Part shown: in pieces, positions 11,992 through 23,150 of the stretch
How the letters are laid out: each line of letters opens with the position of its first letter
Numbering within the stretch: position 1 is the first letter of the stretch
Source: Lumbricus terrestris
Lineage: Eukaryota; Annelida; Clitellata; Crassiclitellata; Lumbricidae
Direction: 5' to 3'
DNA: 64,000 nucleotides
Assembly: GCA_949752735.1 (NCBI GenBank)
Contig: OX457036.1
Coordinates: forward strand, 96,589,261 to 96,653,260
The notes under the pieces: model-generated
Database searches by the model: none
Told to the model about the DNA's origin: nothing
The model's input: the letters and a program-made list of their open reading frames with translations, nothing else
Program-made: the position numbers and the translations under genes

Positions 11992-12397
11992 CTTTGTAAT
12001 CATTGGCTAGTCTGGATGGCATTGCTCGTTGGTCACGATCGACGAGATACGCAGACCTCTTGACGTAGCTGCAAGGAGGCCAGTTCGTAACTCCTGTGGA
12101 CTCGGGCAGCCAGCCATTCTGTAGATGATTCGGATCGGGTAGCGTGTAAGTCACGCCATTCGATTCAATCCTTAGGAGGGTCTGGTAGTCGACATGACCT
12201 GTTCTAAGCCGTCCACGTTCGAAGCAAAAAACTGGCAATTGTTGCTGATACAACGCAAATGTCACAGCAACGAGTTCACGTTATACTCGATAAGTCGTCT
12301 TGTGGCCTCTTTCTTTTATAAATTTCTTCAGATCGTCTACTTTCCAACGAATAGAGTCATGCGATATTCGCAACCATTCACCAATAACAACTCCCAT
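11992..12397 (-). pseudogene. Possible first exon of a SAP-like/YqaJ-type gene, with a stop
   Basis: The minus-strand ATG is at 12397. The first part reads like a SAP-type helix-extended-loop segment (VDDLKKFIKERGHKT, then RELVAV) and continues with PDPNHLQNGW, NWPP and LANDYK before a possible GT donor at 11991-11990. This arrangement resembles N-termini of SAP/YqaJ-recombinase-like proteins common in invertebrates. That is pattern memory, not proof. A TAA stop interrupts the SAP-like segment between residue V38 and the following R, so the copy appears inactive unless the stop is a sequencing error. No downstream exon was found on the minus strand. An ACCGGAAGT ETS site about 50 bp upstream fits a promoter. 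Confidence 0.35.
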
Positions 12398-12445
12398 TAT
12401 CGCTCTGATATGAACGGTGACCTATGACCTTTCCCGTCATGCCTC

Positions 12446-12454
12446 ACCGGAAGT
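12446..12454. promoter_or_regulatory. ETS/GABP-type site ACCGGAAGT
   Basis: Perfect ETS/GABPA core, about 50 bp upstream of the minus-strand ATG at 12397. A similar site precedes PTPA, so housekeeping genes of this genome may use it. Confidence 0.4.
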
Positions 12455-12504
12455 TCTAATGGTGAACTAGCTTATAGACATAGGCTAATATTAAGCCAAT
12501 TCGG

Positions 12505-14230
12505 CGAGACCAGCGCTTACCGGCGCTATACCAAAGCATGTCCGCCATAGATGTAAAAAACGATGGAAACGGAATAAAAAACGGTAAAAAACGTCGTTTT
12601 TTTCGAAAAAATAAAAAACGACAAAAAAACGATAAAAAACGGAAACTGTAAATAATTTGACTTTGCTACATCTAAAACCGCATTTTAACTTTGAAAACAT
12701 TGATTAGGAACCTACTTTGCGCAGGCAATCTCTTAAATGATGATGTTAAACGATGAAATAATGACTTTAGTTAGCTGAATCATTGAGAGTTGGCGGAAAA
12801 CATTGTCAACTTATGTGCACTGGACATGTCTAAAGCCTTTGATAAAGTGAATCACTTTACTTTGTTCAATAAACTAATGGACAGAAAGGTTCCTCGGGAG
12901 CTTTTGACCACACTTATAAGTTGGTATAGTCTGAGTGCAGCATTTGTGAAATGGGACAACATATTATCAGAGATGATAACCCTAACATGTGGGGTTAGGC
13001 AGGGTGGTGTTCTATCCCCGGTGCTGTTTGCTGTCTATGTGAATGACATTATTGAAAAATTAAGTAGGTCTAGTCATGGGTGTAGAATTGGCGATATATA
13101 CTTACTTGGGATGTGTCATGTACGCAGATGATCTCATCTTAATTTCAGCATCGCTGTGTGACCTCCAATCAATGGTTGATATTTGCTTTGCCGAGTTAAA
13201 AGGTATTGAGATGAAACTTAATGTAGCCAAATCTCAAGTTATAAGGATTGGAACACGGTTTCGTAATACATGTAAGTGCATTAAGGTCAATGGAGTAGAT
13301 ATCAGTTTTGTTGACAAATTAAAATATTTGGGCTGTTTTCTGACTGCAGCCAAGTCATTTAAAATTAGTCTGCATGAAATGCGTGTGAAGTTTTACAGGT
13401 CATTTAATTCATTGTATAGTAAATGCTACAAACTCAGTGAACCAGTTTTGTTGCATTTAGTTGCTGCCCACTGTAAACCGTTTCTCCTTTATGGAATGGA
13501 AGCTGTGAGCCCTACCAAAAGTGAGCTGAACTCTTTAGAGTACACTTACAGCTCTGCAGTATGTAAAATTTTTAAAGTCTCCCATAGTAGTGTTGCATCT
13601 GTACTGCACTTCATGCATGAAATTAATATTACAGACTGCTGGTTATCCAGAAGATTGCGTTTTATCCAGAAATGCCTTTCACACAACAATGTTGTTGTCA
13701 GTTTTGCATCATGCTTCTCTTACACGCCTTAAGTGTTTGAGCGCTTGTTATTTTCAGTGTATATATTCTTGTTGTGTATAACCACCACTGTCTGGGAATG
13801 TAGCCTACATTTGATATATGGCTTAGGTCAACCTAGAAGTCCTATGCATGCAAACTTTTATAATAAGGAAACTTAGTCTGTTTTCTGTCTTTAGTGCTAT
13901 GCAGGCAGATATGCTGTCCTGTGAATGCTGTATTTCTTTGTTGTTTTATTAATTGTGCTACCATCATTTGGTGAATAAAAGATTGATATATAAGAAATAT
14001 CAGAAAAAATTAAAATTAAGGAGAATAATAACAGAAAGTAAATGAATAAATAAAGTTAAAGAAAAAATAAAAAACGATAAAAAACGATGGGAAAAATAAA
14101 AAACGACGCTTTTTGGGAGAGAATAAAAAACGAAAAAAAAACGTTTTTTACAACTATGATGTCCGCAATAGCCAAAGCTGTCCTTTTCGCTCCGGCGCCA
14201 AATCCGGGAGATCAAGCCGAGGAAATAATA
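12505..14230. mobile_element. Inverted-repeat-bounded composite with AAAAAACG arrays
   Basis: Imperfect inverted ends (left ...GTCCGCCATAGATGTAAAAAACG; right the inverse, with CGTTTTTTACAACTATGATG, then TCCGC) bound a block. Next to each end is an array of AAAAAACG/AAAAAACGAT units (12554-12655 and 14060-14150). A frameshifted LINE RT occupies the interior. It could be a non-autonomous DNA transposon split by a LINE insertion. The alternative is two independent copies in opposite orientation. Confidence 0.35.
12781..13735 (+). pseudogene. LINE reverse transcriptase with a 4-nt frameshift
   Basis: Frame 1 (from about 12790) carries LDMSKAFDKVNH and GVRQGGVLSPVLF. Frame 2 (13076-13732) carries YADDLILIS and KLKYLGC, then a C-terminal end with LLYGMEA. 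The switch comes from a direct TTAC duplication at about 13102-13105, just before the catalytic YADD, so the copy cannot make a whole RT. The endonuclease is missing (5' truncation). About 250 bp of 3' untranslated DNA with an AATAAA near 13975 follows. The family differs from the RT at 9466. Confidence 0.85.
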
Positions 14231-14369
14231 TGTAGCGGTAAATATATCTGTGATAGTGCCAGTGCCAAACCTGTAAAAAAGGAGGAGGGTGGCGATATTC
14301 GTCTTTGTTTCAGAGTGTAATTAAACAGTAACCAAAATATTAACTAATGAACATGCCTTTCCACCCTAA

Positions 14370-14377
14370 CCGGAAGT
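14370..14377 (+). promoter_or_regulatory. ETS/GABP site CCGGAAGT upstream of PTPA
   Basis: The core ACCGGAAGT (14369-14377) lies 116 bp upstream of the PTPA start codon. It is a plausible TATA-less housekeeping promoter element. Confidence 0.5.
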
Positions 14378-14492
14378 TTAAGCGAAGCTGTTTACTATTA
14401 ATAAAATATATTGATACTCTATGTATCATAAGTTTGAATATTCATAAGGGTAGTGTGAACAGCTACCATAAATCCACCGATGCCTTGGAAAC

Positions 14493-14508
14493 ATGGCGGC
14501 TGCTCAAG
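14493..14508 (+). CDS. PTPA: PTPA exon 1
   Basis: Start codon plus four codons (M-A-A-A-Q) ending in phase 1 before GTAACG. It is too short for ORF finding; it was chosen because its phase matches exon 2 exactly. Confidence 0.8.
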
Positions 14509-16554
14509 GTAACGTTTCAAAACCCGGACTGTAGAAAGTATTCATCTGCGTGAAATTTTATTCGTGTTTCTGCCAAATTAAATTACTTATAATTCCAAAA
14601 CAAACCTTCAAAAGATCTCCGCCGGTTTGTTGTTCATTCTCCTCTCTTTCGCCTGTCAATCGCACTTCTACTTCTATTGCCGTCTCTGATGTAGTTTTCC
14701 ATTCTGACTGAAAACCAAACTCTTAGCCATTCTATTTTGTCTCTACAACTGTTCCGCCACTAAGAACTATTTCCATCATCGCCCAATGTTGTTTCCCAGC
14801 TCGACGGCGATCTTGTACAATCGGGGGACGCAAATTACTTACCCGCCCGTCGCGCAGCCGATCTATAGAATGACTGCACTAACCCTAAAACTAACCCTAA
14901 CCGACCCTCACGACGCCTAACCTGAGCCCTAACCGACCCTCACGCGACCGGCCGACCGAACATATAGTTCATGTCTCAACGCCGCTTGCGACGGCCAAAG
15001 ACACTGTATGTACTGTACGTCCCCTCTTAGTACATGAACGCCAGCTCGACTTCACCAGTGTTCTGATCTAGCACCGGAAACAATCAAGCAACCTGGCTAT
15101 TGCAGTCTTAATTTGTTTAGTACCAGTTTTAATACCAGTATCATCTATTCTATTCATTTGTTCAGTACCAGTTCTTGTGTGTTATTTACACTGCAATGCA
15201 TTTGGATATCGACACCGTGCATCACAAAAGGTCTGCATGCACTATAAAACTAAACCAAATTATTGGGCATTTATTTGTACGATTTGTTTACAAATTGGCA
15301 GTAATCTGAAGCTGGCAGTTAAAGGAGACAGAACTTACTTGCAATGGTCAATCACCATAATTATGTTTACTTTGAATAAACATGCAGTAAACATTTCATA
15401 ATATCGTGTAAAATTTTTAAATTTTGTTTGAAAAATGGATGGACCCTTTTTAAATTGTTTGAGTGCCCATTCGTTTTTTATTATTATTTTAGATTCTCAG
15501 CTGTCTCCTGTTGATTTGGCTACACATGTTTTTGTGAAACCAAAGAAAGAGGTTTCCTTGCCAGAAGACATTGGAAAGAAATGGGAAAAGTCTGAGGTGA
15601 GTTTTGACTGCTGATGGAAGAACGGAAGACTTGCAAGCTGTGAATATTCAAACATTTTAATTTTAATTTTTTAGTTTTTTCTCTTCTCTATTACGAGTTC
15701 TTGTATAATGCCCCTTCAAGTCTATCTACTCAGAAGCTTTCCCGACCCAACCTTGGCTAAATAGGACATTCCTTCAGCTAGAGAAGAACATGGTGGAGTT
15801 ATCCCTGGGCACTATGCAGAGTGCCACAGGAAGCCCATTCCAGATGGCTGGGCCAACGACTGAGAAAGCATGGCATTGTATTGTTTTGTATTGTATTGTA
15901 TTGCATTTGCGACAATTGCTTTGCCTTGCGAGATAGAAGGTAATTGATGCTTTGTCTAAGTTGTGTTTTGTCTTGGGCTGTAGGCGTATCGTGATCTCTT
16001 GGGTTTCATTGGCGCCATGAATGAAGCCGTCAAGAACAAAAAGCTTACAGACAACTGCCAAGTCTCTAAGGTTCGTTGCTTGAGAGCTAAATTCAAGTCC
16101 TGCAATAACTTGTGATCATCCGTTCATACAATGAATTGTGTTAATACTGTCTGTTTGAAATTAAACGAAGATTATTATTATTATTATTGTTATTATTAGC
16201 GGAGTTAAAAAGACAAGTTACCTATTTCAACGGTTTTCAGTCTGCATCCAGCGATTCATCGCTGTTGCATGCAGGGGCACATTCGAAAAGCAGCCACTGC
16301 TATCTGACTGACTGTTCATTCCTGTTTCTTTAGTTTTTCTTTGCATGCGTTGTCTTAATTGCCTTTGTGAATCGAACTACTTCGGAAAATTATAATAATA
16401 ATTATTATTATTATTATTATTATTAAATTATTATTATAACAATCATTTATTAAATGCAGCATTTTTTTAAACAAGAAACTGCATGAAAAGTTTATTTGTT
16501 CTACAATTAGCGGTTCTCATCACCGATCAACTGAGTGAATTATTATTATTAATT

Positions 16555-16588
<34 letters not shown>

Positions 16589-19500
16589 GTTAATGCTGGT
16601 GAGTTATAAATAATTGTATGAATTTCGTTTCAAAGGTGACGGAGAATCTGTTGAAAATGCTAGAAACGTTCGACAAGTGGGTCGACGAAATTCCTCCTGT
16701 TGATCAGCCGCAACGGTTCGGTAATAAAGCGTTCAGGGATTGGTTCAACCGACTACAACAGGTATGCTGAGTAAATCTACCCCAGTACAACTGGTATCTC
16801 ACCTGTAGTTCTTTAATTAATTAGTCCTTCTTAGATGTTTGTATAATATTATGACCTTAAGCACAGTTTTTATTGAGACCACAAGTAAGTATATCTTTTA
16901 TTCACAAATTGCATATCAGCTTTCTGGTGTGCATTAACCTTTACAATAACAAGCTATCAATGTGAGTACAACATTCTAATTATAAAAGTAGAAAAGTTTA
17001 TAACAGATGTAATAGGTTAAAAAAGAAATGTTTGAGTCAAATGGACAGTCATAAGCGGGCGTAAGCCCCTGCTAGCAAGGGTCACCCTAAAATAAGTATT
17101 GAATTAAAGAAGGTGATAAGATGGTAATTGGGATATAACCGATAGCGTTTAGGTTAGAATGCGTATGCTACATGGATAAGAGAAATATTTCTTCAGAACA
17201 AGAGCTTAACTAGTTAACCACTCTATACTCGAGGCAAACTTAACTTAACTAACCTATGAAAGGAGATAAATACGTTAAGCAAATGAGTTTTAAACGAATA
17301 GAAACTGTTAACATTTCTGCTGAAATATATGGGAACTTATTGTAAAGCCGTTTTTAAAGTATCTTGAAAATGTGTGAACATTGTTTGTGGTGTAAGCCAC
17401 AGTCTTATTGAAAATAAACTAAGTAAGTAATTGATCATTTTTCTAAGTCTACTGTATCGTGCCTAGTGTTGGCCTATGTTGCAATAATATATGGTTTACT
17501 TGATTCTTTTTTAGAATGCTGAGTCATTGCTGAAAGATGTTCTTGAGGAGAAGTTTCACAAGGCTATTCCAGAAATTTCCGTTTACCTCGTGGAAAGCGT
17601 CGGAAACTCAACTCGCATCGATTACGGTACAGGTGAGGAACGTTGTGGTTATGGTTAAGGTTGTGGTTGTGGGTATGGTTATGGTTATAGTTATGAGAAT
17701 AGACAGAACTTCTATTCTATTCATTAGGGTCAGCGATTAATCATGTAAAATATAAAAAACATAATAGCACATGACAGGGCATTCAATTGCAAGAATAGAA
17801 AGGTCATTAGGGAGAGAAAAAATATTAATATGCAATTGACAAATACAGTACAATACGGCTAAATCAGCAAGAAAAACAACTCTTAACTAATGACTTAACT
17901 AATGACTTAACTAAGGGCTTGACGAAACTACTGAGCAGAAACCATAACTATTAAATATCAGGAAGTGTTTTAAGTAGATACAGGCGAAGTTTATGCTTAA
18001 ATAATCTAGTTTTCATTATTTTGAAGTATTTTCGAACATTGGATGAATTGATGCATGGAGCCGTTTTTCTGTTTAGGTCACGAGTTGGCTTTCGTTGCCT
18101 TCCTCTGTTGCCTCTTCAAGATTGGAGCATGTCTGCAGGAAGATTGCCCTGCCATTGGTCTCAAGGTCTTCTCAAGGTGAAGGCACCTTTCTTCCGTTCT
18201 CTAGAGTCATTGTTGGGTTCTAAGCCAAAGACTCGTCTGTTTCAATTTACTCTTGCCTCAATTCTAAACTGTCCCAGACTCCCAGGCTACCCATTCGATA
18301 AAAACTTTCATTCATTCATTCATTCATAGATTTATATAGCTCCTCTCGAGGAGGTATGACTGTGGATGAGGCTGGTGCTGGAAGAAATTGGTTTCAGATT
18401 TAAGGCACGCATAATTGGTTACTCAATTCAAATGCTGGCCAGTCTTAGAAGCATAGTCTTGCAGATGGAGGAAGTTAATTTATTATTGTTATTGTCGTCA
18501 TCATTTTATTATTATTATTATTAAGTAGGTTATTCACAGGGGAACCTGTGCCAGTCCCAAGCCTGGAAAAAGGAGGAGGGTTGATCGGTAGGGTGCAGAT
18601 ACTACCGATCGTAAAAACAAAACACGACAGAAATCAATCGCATGCTCAACTTTTTTGGACATGTGTGCCGAATGGACAGCAGCAGACTGGTGAAGCAAAC
18701 TATGTTCGGGGTAATTGACGGCACTGGGGTCAGAGGGAGGCCAAGCAGGGAATGGCTGGACGATGTCAGAGACTGGTGTGGAATGGACGTACAAAAACTG
18801 AGCTGGCTGGCGCAAGAACGTGACAAATGGAGGATGATGGTGAAACATGCGATCGACACCAACGGGCATTCTGCCTATGGACTGAGATGATGAGGTTATT
18901 CAAAGTATTATTACTATCATTAATTTATTTAGCACTGACACCCAATACTTGATCGGTACTTGGTCAAGCACCAATCAACGGCACTAGAGCAAAGTCTGTG
19001 AGTTAAGGTCTTGCTAACAATCCCTGGATAGGAACCATCTTGGCAAAGTAGGCTCAAGCCCATAATACACTCCACGTGTGTTCTAACCGATTGGATTTAG
19101 AGATGGATCTGTGACTTCCATTGGTTTTACATTGTTTCATTCGCTTTGTTCGCAGGTACATTGAAGTGATGCGTAAGGTACAGATTACGTACAAACTTGA
19201 ACCAGCTGGAAGTCAAGGCGTTTGGAATCTCGATGATTACCAGTTCATACCGTTCATCTTTGGTAGCTCTCAACTCCTTGGTACGCTTAGACGCATTTCT
19301 ACATCATTATGATATTCATTCAGTTTGTTTTCGAGAGCCTTACTATTAATTCATTCATTCATTTTAAGAATTTATATAGCACCCCTTCAAGAAGCCTGCT
19401 CATAGGCACTCCCAGTCCAACCACGGTGATACAAAAAGGTTTTTAAGGAGCCTGACATAAAACACTGACAAGTCAATCCTAGGTAGCAGGCGCATCTCCA

Positions 19501-21373
19501 ACGGGAGACTATTCCAGACAGATGGACCTACAATTGAGAAAGCATGACACTGACAGGTTGAGGTTCCAGGGAGACCAACAGCTTCTGCTAGAGGCAGAGC
19601 AAATGGCTCTGCGATCTAAGACAACAGATACTGGACAGCAAAGCTCATATAGATAGTATGCATAGTATAGTATATATACTGTAGTATTAAATAGTGTATA
19701 GTACAAGTGATGGTAAGATTGAAAGAACTTCTGTTGTGCCACTGTACGAATTCTCTACCCATCACGCTAGAAAGAGACGTGGCCAAATTTCAGGGTAAGA
19801 TGAGTCTTAAGCCAGGTGAATCTGTTGCTCGGAAATGACTCGTCTTATTTGGATGACTTTACTGACAGTTAAGTGATAAATTTTGTTTATTTTGTTATTG
19901 TTGTTAATATTCTATTGTATCTATAGATTTGTTCCTCATCAATCTCTCATTCTTTAAACGTATTTCTTTTTCCCAGAGTTTCCATACGAAGAGCACTACC
20001 TCTGAATAGTCATTCTGGTGCTATATAAATGTAGAAATACGATACGAAATGTTTACGAAATACAGATCTGTTTGATGTTTGTGGTTTTTAGATCATCCGC
20101 GACTAAAGCCAAAGTCTTTTCTAGATCAGGAGATCTGTTCATCGTTCTCAAAGGATTACATGTTCCTCGGCTGTATTCAATACATACATAAGGTACTTGA
20201 GTAATTGATACTTTCCTAGCTTTCAATACAAACACGAGGTACTTGAGTAACGTACTTGATACTTTTCTAGCTTTACCTAATATTGCGAAAGAGAATAATT
20301 TCTTTAACTCAACTTGGCTGAACATTTGCATGGATAGGAGATTTGCAAATGCACTGAATGCTGTGTGGCAATCAACACATGTGTGGCAGAACGTTAGGAA
20401 CGAAACTTTTGTGGCAGAGAAGATTAAGGAGATGTTTTAAACCTATGTGACATTTCTATGTGAATTAGTGCAGTTGTATCGAATTCTTGTTTTGCTAGGT
20501 AAAAACTGGTCCATTTGCTGAGCATTCGAACCAACTGTGGAACATAAGTGGAGTACCAACGTGGAGTAAAGTCAACGGAGGTCTCATCAAGATGTACAGA
20601 GCTGAGGTTAGGAACATTTTTAGTCTCTCCTTCATTTACTTTCTCTCATAATTGCCAGCATGTGGGCTGCCTTTCATTTCGACTTCATATGTTTGGTTAT
20701 CAGGGCTTAAAGTGTGGCTGGACGGTCATGAACGGTGTCCATGCGCTTATTTTAAAATCTGAACGCCGTCCTGCCACTTATTGGCCAGCACAGCCTGAAA
20801 AAGCAAGGGCATCCAGGCACTTTTTTGGAAAGGTTGGGGGCGTCCAGGCACTTATTTTTCTACACTTTAAGCACTGTTGGTTTCATTATATACGTTCATT
20901 CATTCAGTCATGAATTTCTATAGCTCCTCTTCAAGAGGACTACTTGGAGGTGCTTCTGACTCTAGCATGACAAAAAGTACAATTTTGAGTTGAATAAAAA
21001 TTGCTTTTGTAAGAGTCCCAGGAAGCTTATGATGGGAAAAATTGGTTTTTGGGAAAAGAAAAGACCTGTAGAGGTGGGGCGGAGTATTCCAAAGAGAGGA
21101 AGAGAGGGAGCAATTCAGGTAATGGTCCAGGACTGAGCCGTAGCTGTTCTATTATGAGAATCTAGATTGATGCCACGCAAGTCATTATAATTATAGTGGT
21201 GCTTAATTAAGATATGTGATAATCTTTGGACAAATCATAATATCCAGAAAAAAGTCTTCTGGTTTTTGACTTGTCAATAATTGTTGCTGGTTCTTTAGGT
21301 TCTACCCAAGTTTCCCATAATTCAGCACTTCCTGTTTGGCTCGTTGTTGAGAATTAATCCTGCGATCGACTAA
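14493..21373 (+). CDS. PTPA: PTPA, PP2A phosphatase activator (10 exons, complete)
   Basis: Joined exons: 14493-14508, 15493-15596, 15984-16070, 16636-16761, 17515-17632, 18077-18176, 19156-19280, 20092-20192, 20499-20606, 21299-21373. Together they give 960 nt, 319 residues plus stop, close to the 323 residues of human PTPA. PTPA is a cytosolic and nuclear peptidyl-prolyl isomerase-like protein that binds the PP2A scaffold/catalytic dimer with ATP and helps load metals into the catalytic subunit. Conserved blocks in order: [31 protein letters not shown] (nucleotide-binding loop), RYIEVMRK with [25 protein letters not shown] and the C-terminal [13 protein letters not shown]. All borders are GT/AG and every phase agrees. 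The start ATG has a good context (acATGG) and an ETS site upstream. The introns hold many SINE/LINE pieces. Next downstream is ADAM17 on the same strand. Confidence 0.97.
15493..15596 (+). CDS. PTPA: PTPA exon 2
   Basis: Encodes the N-terminal region with FVKPKKEV and GKKWEKSE, matching the human IPKKEI...KWKRS segment. Acceptor TTTTAG, donor GTGAGT. Confidence 0.9.
15716..15885 (-). pseudogene. LINE 3'-end remnant in PTPA intron 2
   Basis: Minus strand encodes [14 protein letters not shown], the same C-terminal block as the RT at 9466, with the 3' tail reading into GGGGCATT. It is bounded on its 5' side by an ACAAT-type pentamer run. Confidence 0.6.
15984..16070 (+). CDS. PTPA: PTPA exon 3
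   Basis: 29 codons: [17 protein letters not shown], then [10 protein letters not shown]. Phase 0 at both ends; acceptor CTGTAG, donor GTTCGT. Confidence 0.93.
16390..16600. repeat. (ATT)n microsatellite runs in PTPA intron 3
   Basis: Several ATT runs at about 16167-16195, 16395-16430 and 16560-16588. Confidence 0.85.
16636..16761 (+). CDS. PTPA: PTPA exon 4
   Basis: 42 codons containing [17 protein letters not shown], a hallmark PTPA block. Phase 0/0; acceptor TTTCAAAG, donor GTATGC. Confidence 0.95.
16855..17345 (-). mobile_element. Probable LINE 3' end in PTPA intron 4
   Basis: Shares short ordered blocks (CAGTTTTTATTG; then a CCCC/ctag/GGG block; then AAGCAAATGA) with the 3' part of the minus-strand LINE at 35421-36497. 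This is suggestive only. Confidence 0.3.
17515..17632 (+). CDS. PTPA: PTPA exon 5
   Basis: Encodes [20 protein letters not shown], the conserved loop involved in nucleotide and PP2A contact. Ends in phase 1 before GTGAGG. Confidence 0.95.
18077..18176 (+). CDS. PTPA: PTPA exon 6
   Basis: Begins by completing TG-HE of the conserved YGTGHE motif, followed by [12 protein letters not shown]. Ends in phase 2 before GTGAAG. Confidence 0.95.
18642..18890 (+). pseudogene. LINE RT C-terminal fragment in PTPA intron 6
   Basis: Open frame with [21 protein letters not shown] and ERDKWRMMV, then a stop in an ATGATGA-type 3' end. Same general C-terminal signature as 4755-5267, but a different family. Confidence 0.75.
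19156..19280 (+). CDS. PTPA: PTPA exon 7
   Basis: Encodes [23 protein letters not shown] and FIFGSSQLL. Ends in phase 1. Confidence 0.95.
19370..19560 (-). pseudogene. LINE 3'-tail remnant
   Basis: TTTATATAGCACCCCTTCAAG, with the GGGAGTGCC-like inverse, marks a dead minus-strand copy of the 9466-type LINE tail. Confidence 0.55.
20092..20192 (+). CDS. PTPA: PTPA exon 8
   Basis: Encodes [14 protein letters not shown] and [12 protein letters not shown], matching the human DHP...KDYMFLECI region. Ends in phase 0. Confidence 0.95.
20499..20606 (+). CDS. PTPA: PTPA exon 9
   Basis: 36 codons starting [19 protein letters not shown], one of the most conserved PTPA segments, then [13 protein letters not shown]. 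Confidence 0.96.
20915..21140 (-). pseudogene. LINE 3'-tail remnant
   Basis: TCTATAGCTCCTCTTCAAGAG followed by a worn body, the same layout as other minus-strand tails in this window. Confidence 0.5.
21299..21373 (+). CDS. PTPA: PTPA exon 10 (terminal)
   Basis: 24 codons plus [20 protein letters not shown]. Matches the human C-terminus. Confidence 0.95.
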   Translation, partial: VLPKFPIIQHFLFGSLLRINPAID

Positions 21374-21752
21374 TATTCGAGACGAAATGAAGTGACTAAA
21401 AGACATGCAGAGAAAACAGTTTCTGGCAAAAGTGCAGTTGGGGCTTAAATCTCGCAGCCGGGATTAAATTTCGATCTCGTCCAAGCTTTGCGTTGGCTTC
21501 TGGCTTCAAAATGTGGCTTCGAGTCGTAAGATCTGTTGGAGACTTGCCAATGCATGGTGCACGTGCAAATTTTGTTGCTTGATGGCTATAATTTGTGGAT
21601 ACTTGTAAAGAATTGCACAGTTAAGTTTTCATACCTGTCCTTCTTTAGTGCTTGTGTTCGGACATTTGAGAAATGAAAGGGTTGTGAGTTGCTTAAGAAA
21701 CCGGAAAAACTGAAGTCAGCATTTCCTGAGTCATTAAGAAAGTCTATGAGTG

Positions 21753-21758
21753 AATAAA
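21753..21758 (+). terminator. PTPA: PTPA poly(A) signal AATAAA
   Basis: First AATAAA after the PTPA stop, 380 bp downstream; a second lies near 21814. It marks the likely 3' end of the transcript. Confidence 0.5.
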
Positions 21759-21829
21759 ATTATGCTTGTATTTTTAATTGACTTAAAACGGTTGTTTTGT
21801 TGTGTTTTGTGCAATAAATGTGTGTGCAA

Positions 21830-22468
21830 GACTTCATTAGTGTCTGGTGTCAGAAAATTTTATTCCAGTGATCCTTGTGAACGTTTGCCAATAAGAGTTT
21901 CGAAGTCTAGGTTCAGCAAAAATTGCACTGTTGTTAATGATGGCTCAGCCATCTTATCAAAGGAACAGGCAGATAAAGACTGAAAGCCTGGTTTAGTACA
22001 GACAGGTCTTTGTAACCGGCTGACTTTGTAGTATTTTGTGGACTGAAATGTCTAGTCATAAACAATTAGCCTAGTTTTGGAAAATTAGTTTGGTTTGCTA
22101 ATTGAAGGCAAATTAATGATTTTAGATACAGTGATTGATATCTATTTCAATATTTTGGAGATTCATTGATTGCTCTAATCAATGTATTCTGAAAAGTCGT
22201 CGTGTTAGCTTTATGAAGTGAATTACAATAGGCTACATAGGTGCAATCACGGCCTAAAAGTCGGGGGGGGGGGGTCAAATGAATCACGTCCTAAAAGTTG
22301 GAGGGGACCATAGTGATAAAGTCAATGGGACCACTCAAAAGTTGGGGGGGACGCGTCATGTGGGTCCCATAGGGTGGTTGCGCCTATGATAGGCTAGATA
22401 AGACAAAATGCAGACAACGGCTTCATCTTTATCTCATTTTCTTTATCACCCTGTATATGTGCATGACG
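21830..22468. other. Intergenic between PTPA and ADAM17
   Basis: No gene seen. Low-complexity G runs occur near 22262-22350. Confidence 0.45.
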
Positions 22469-22703
22469 CGTGGGGCGCGGTGGTGTAGGCCTAGTGGGTA
22501 TATTTGCTGCCTTGCAGCCGAAAGGTTGCAGGTTCGAATCCACCTCAAGTTGCTGCGTGGGGACCTTGGGCAAGTCCTTCACTTGTAATTGCTCAGCGCT
22601 TCGGCGTGAAACTCTGATGCAGTGTCCGCTCTGGGGTCGGGAGCGCCTCTGAGTTGCGAGCTTGAAGGGCGCTATAACAAGTGCACGCACAAACAAACAA
22701 AAC
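22469..22703 (+). mobile_element. tRNA-derived SINE, family A
   Basis: Box A in GCGCGGTGGTGTAGG..., box B GGTTCGAATCC, body ACCTTGGGCAAGTCCTTCAC, LINE-like end GGGAGCGCCTCTGAG then GCTATAACAAGTGCACG, and a CAAA tail. This is the best-preserved copy. Confidence 0.9.
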
Positions 22704-22930
22704 ATTTGCATCTGTAGTTGTAAGCAAGTCTAACTATACTTACCTCATCAACATTGTTTTCGGCTGTTTGTCTATCGACTATCGGTGAATAACTGGTACT
22801 CAATTTTCTGTGATTTAAGAAAAGAAATCTGGACATTCCATGATCTGCTTCTGCTAAATAGATGCTGCCTTAGTCTTCGCTCACGTAATCGAGAGATAAT
22901 CCTACCAATAATAATAATAATAATAATAAT

Positions 22931-23150
22931 CTTTTCTTTAATTGAGCGCCTGCAAGACGCACTGCGCTTTACATTTACAAGTTATGCAGTAATCTTAATC
23001 AAACTTAACTACCAACTGAACAGACAGCTTTGTAATTACATGGCGCCGATGGCAGCCTACAAAGCATTTCCGCCCAACGGGGGCTCGAACTCACTACCTC
23101 TCGATCTCTTGGCCAGCGTGTTAACCATTACTCTACCGCCCCCCCCCCCC
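22931..23150 (-). mobile_element. tRNA-derived SINE, family B
   Basis: Minus strand: GGGCGGTAGAGTAATGGTTA (box A), GAGTTCGAGCCCC (box B), then TGCTTTGTAGGCTGCCAT and a body ending AGCGCAGTGCGTCTTGCAGG. Same family as 6511-6745. Confidence 0.8.

Noticed and set aside
20548..20913. 121-codon + strand ORF overlapping PTPA exon 9
   Set aside because: It is in a different frame from exon 9, and beyond that exon it runs into intron sequence with no similarity.
22469..22560. tRNA gene (box A and box B present)
   Set aside because: No cloverleaf is possible, and the same head plus body recurs four times with a LINE-like tail, so it is a SINE.
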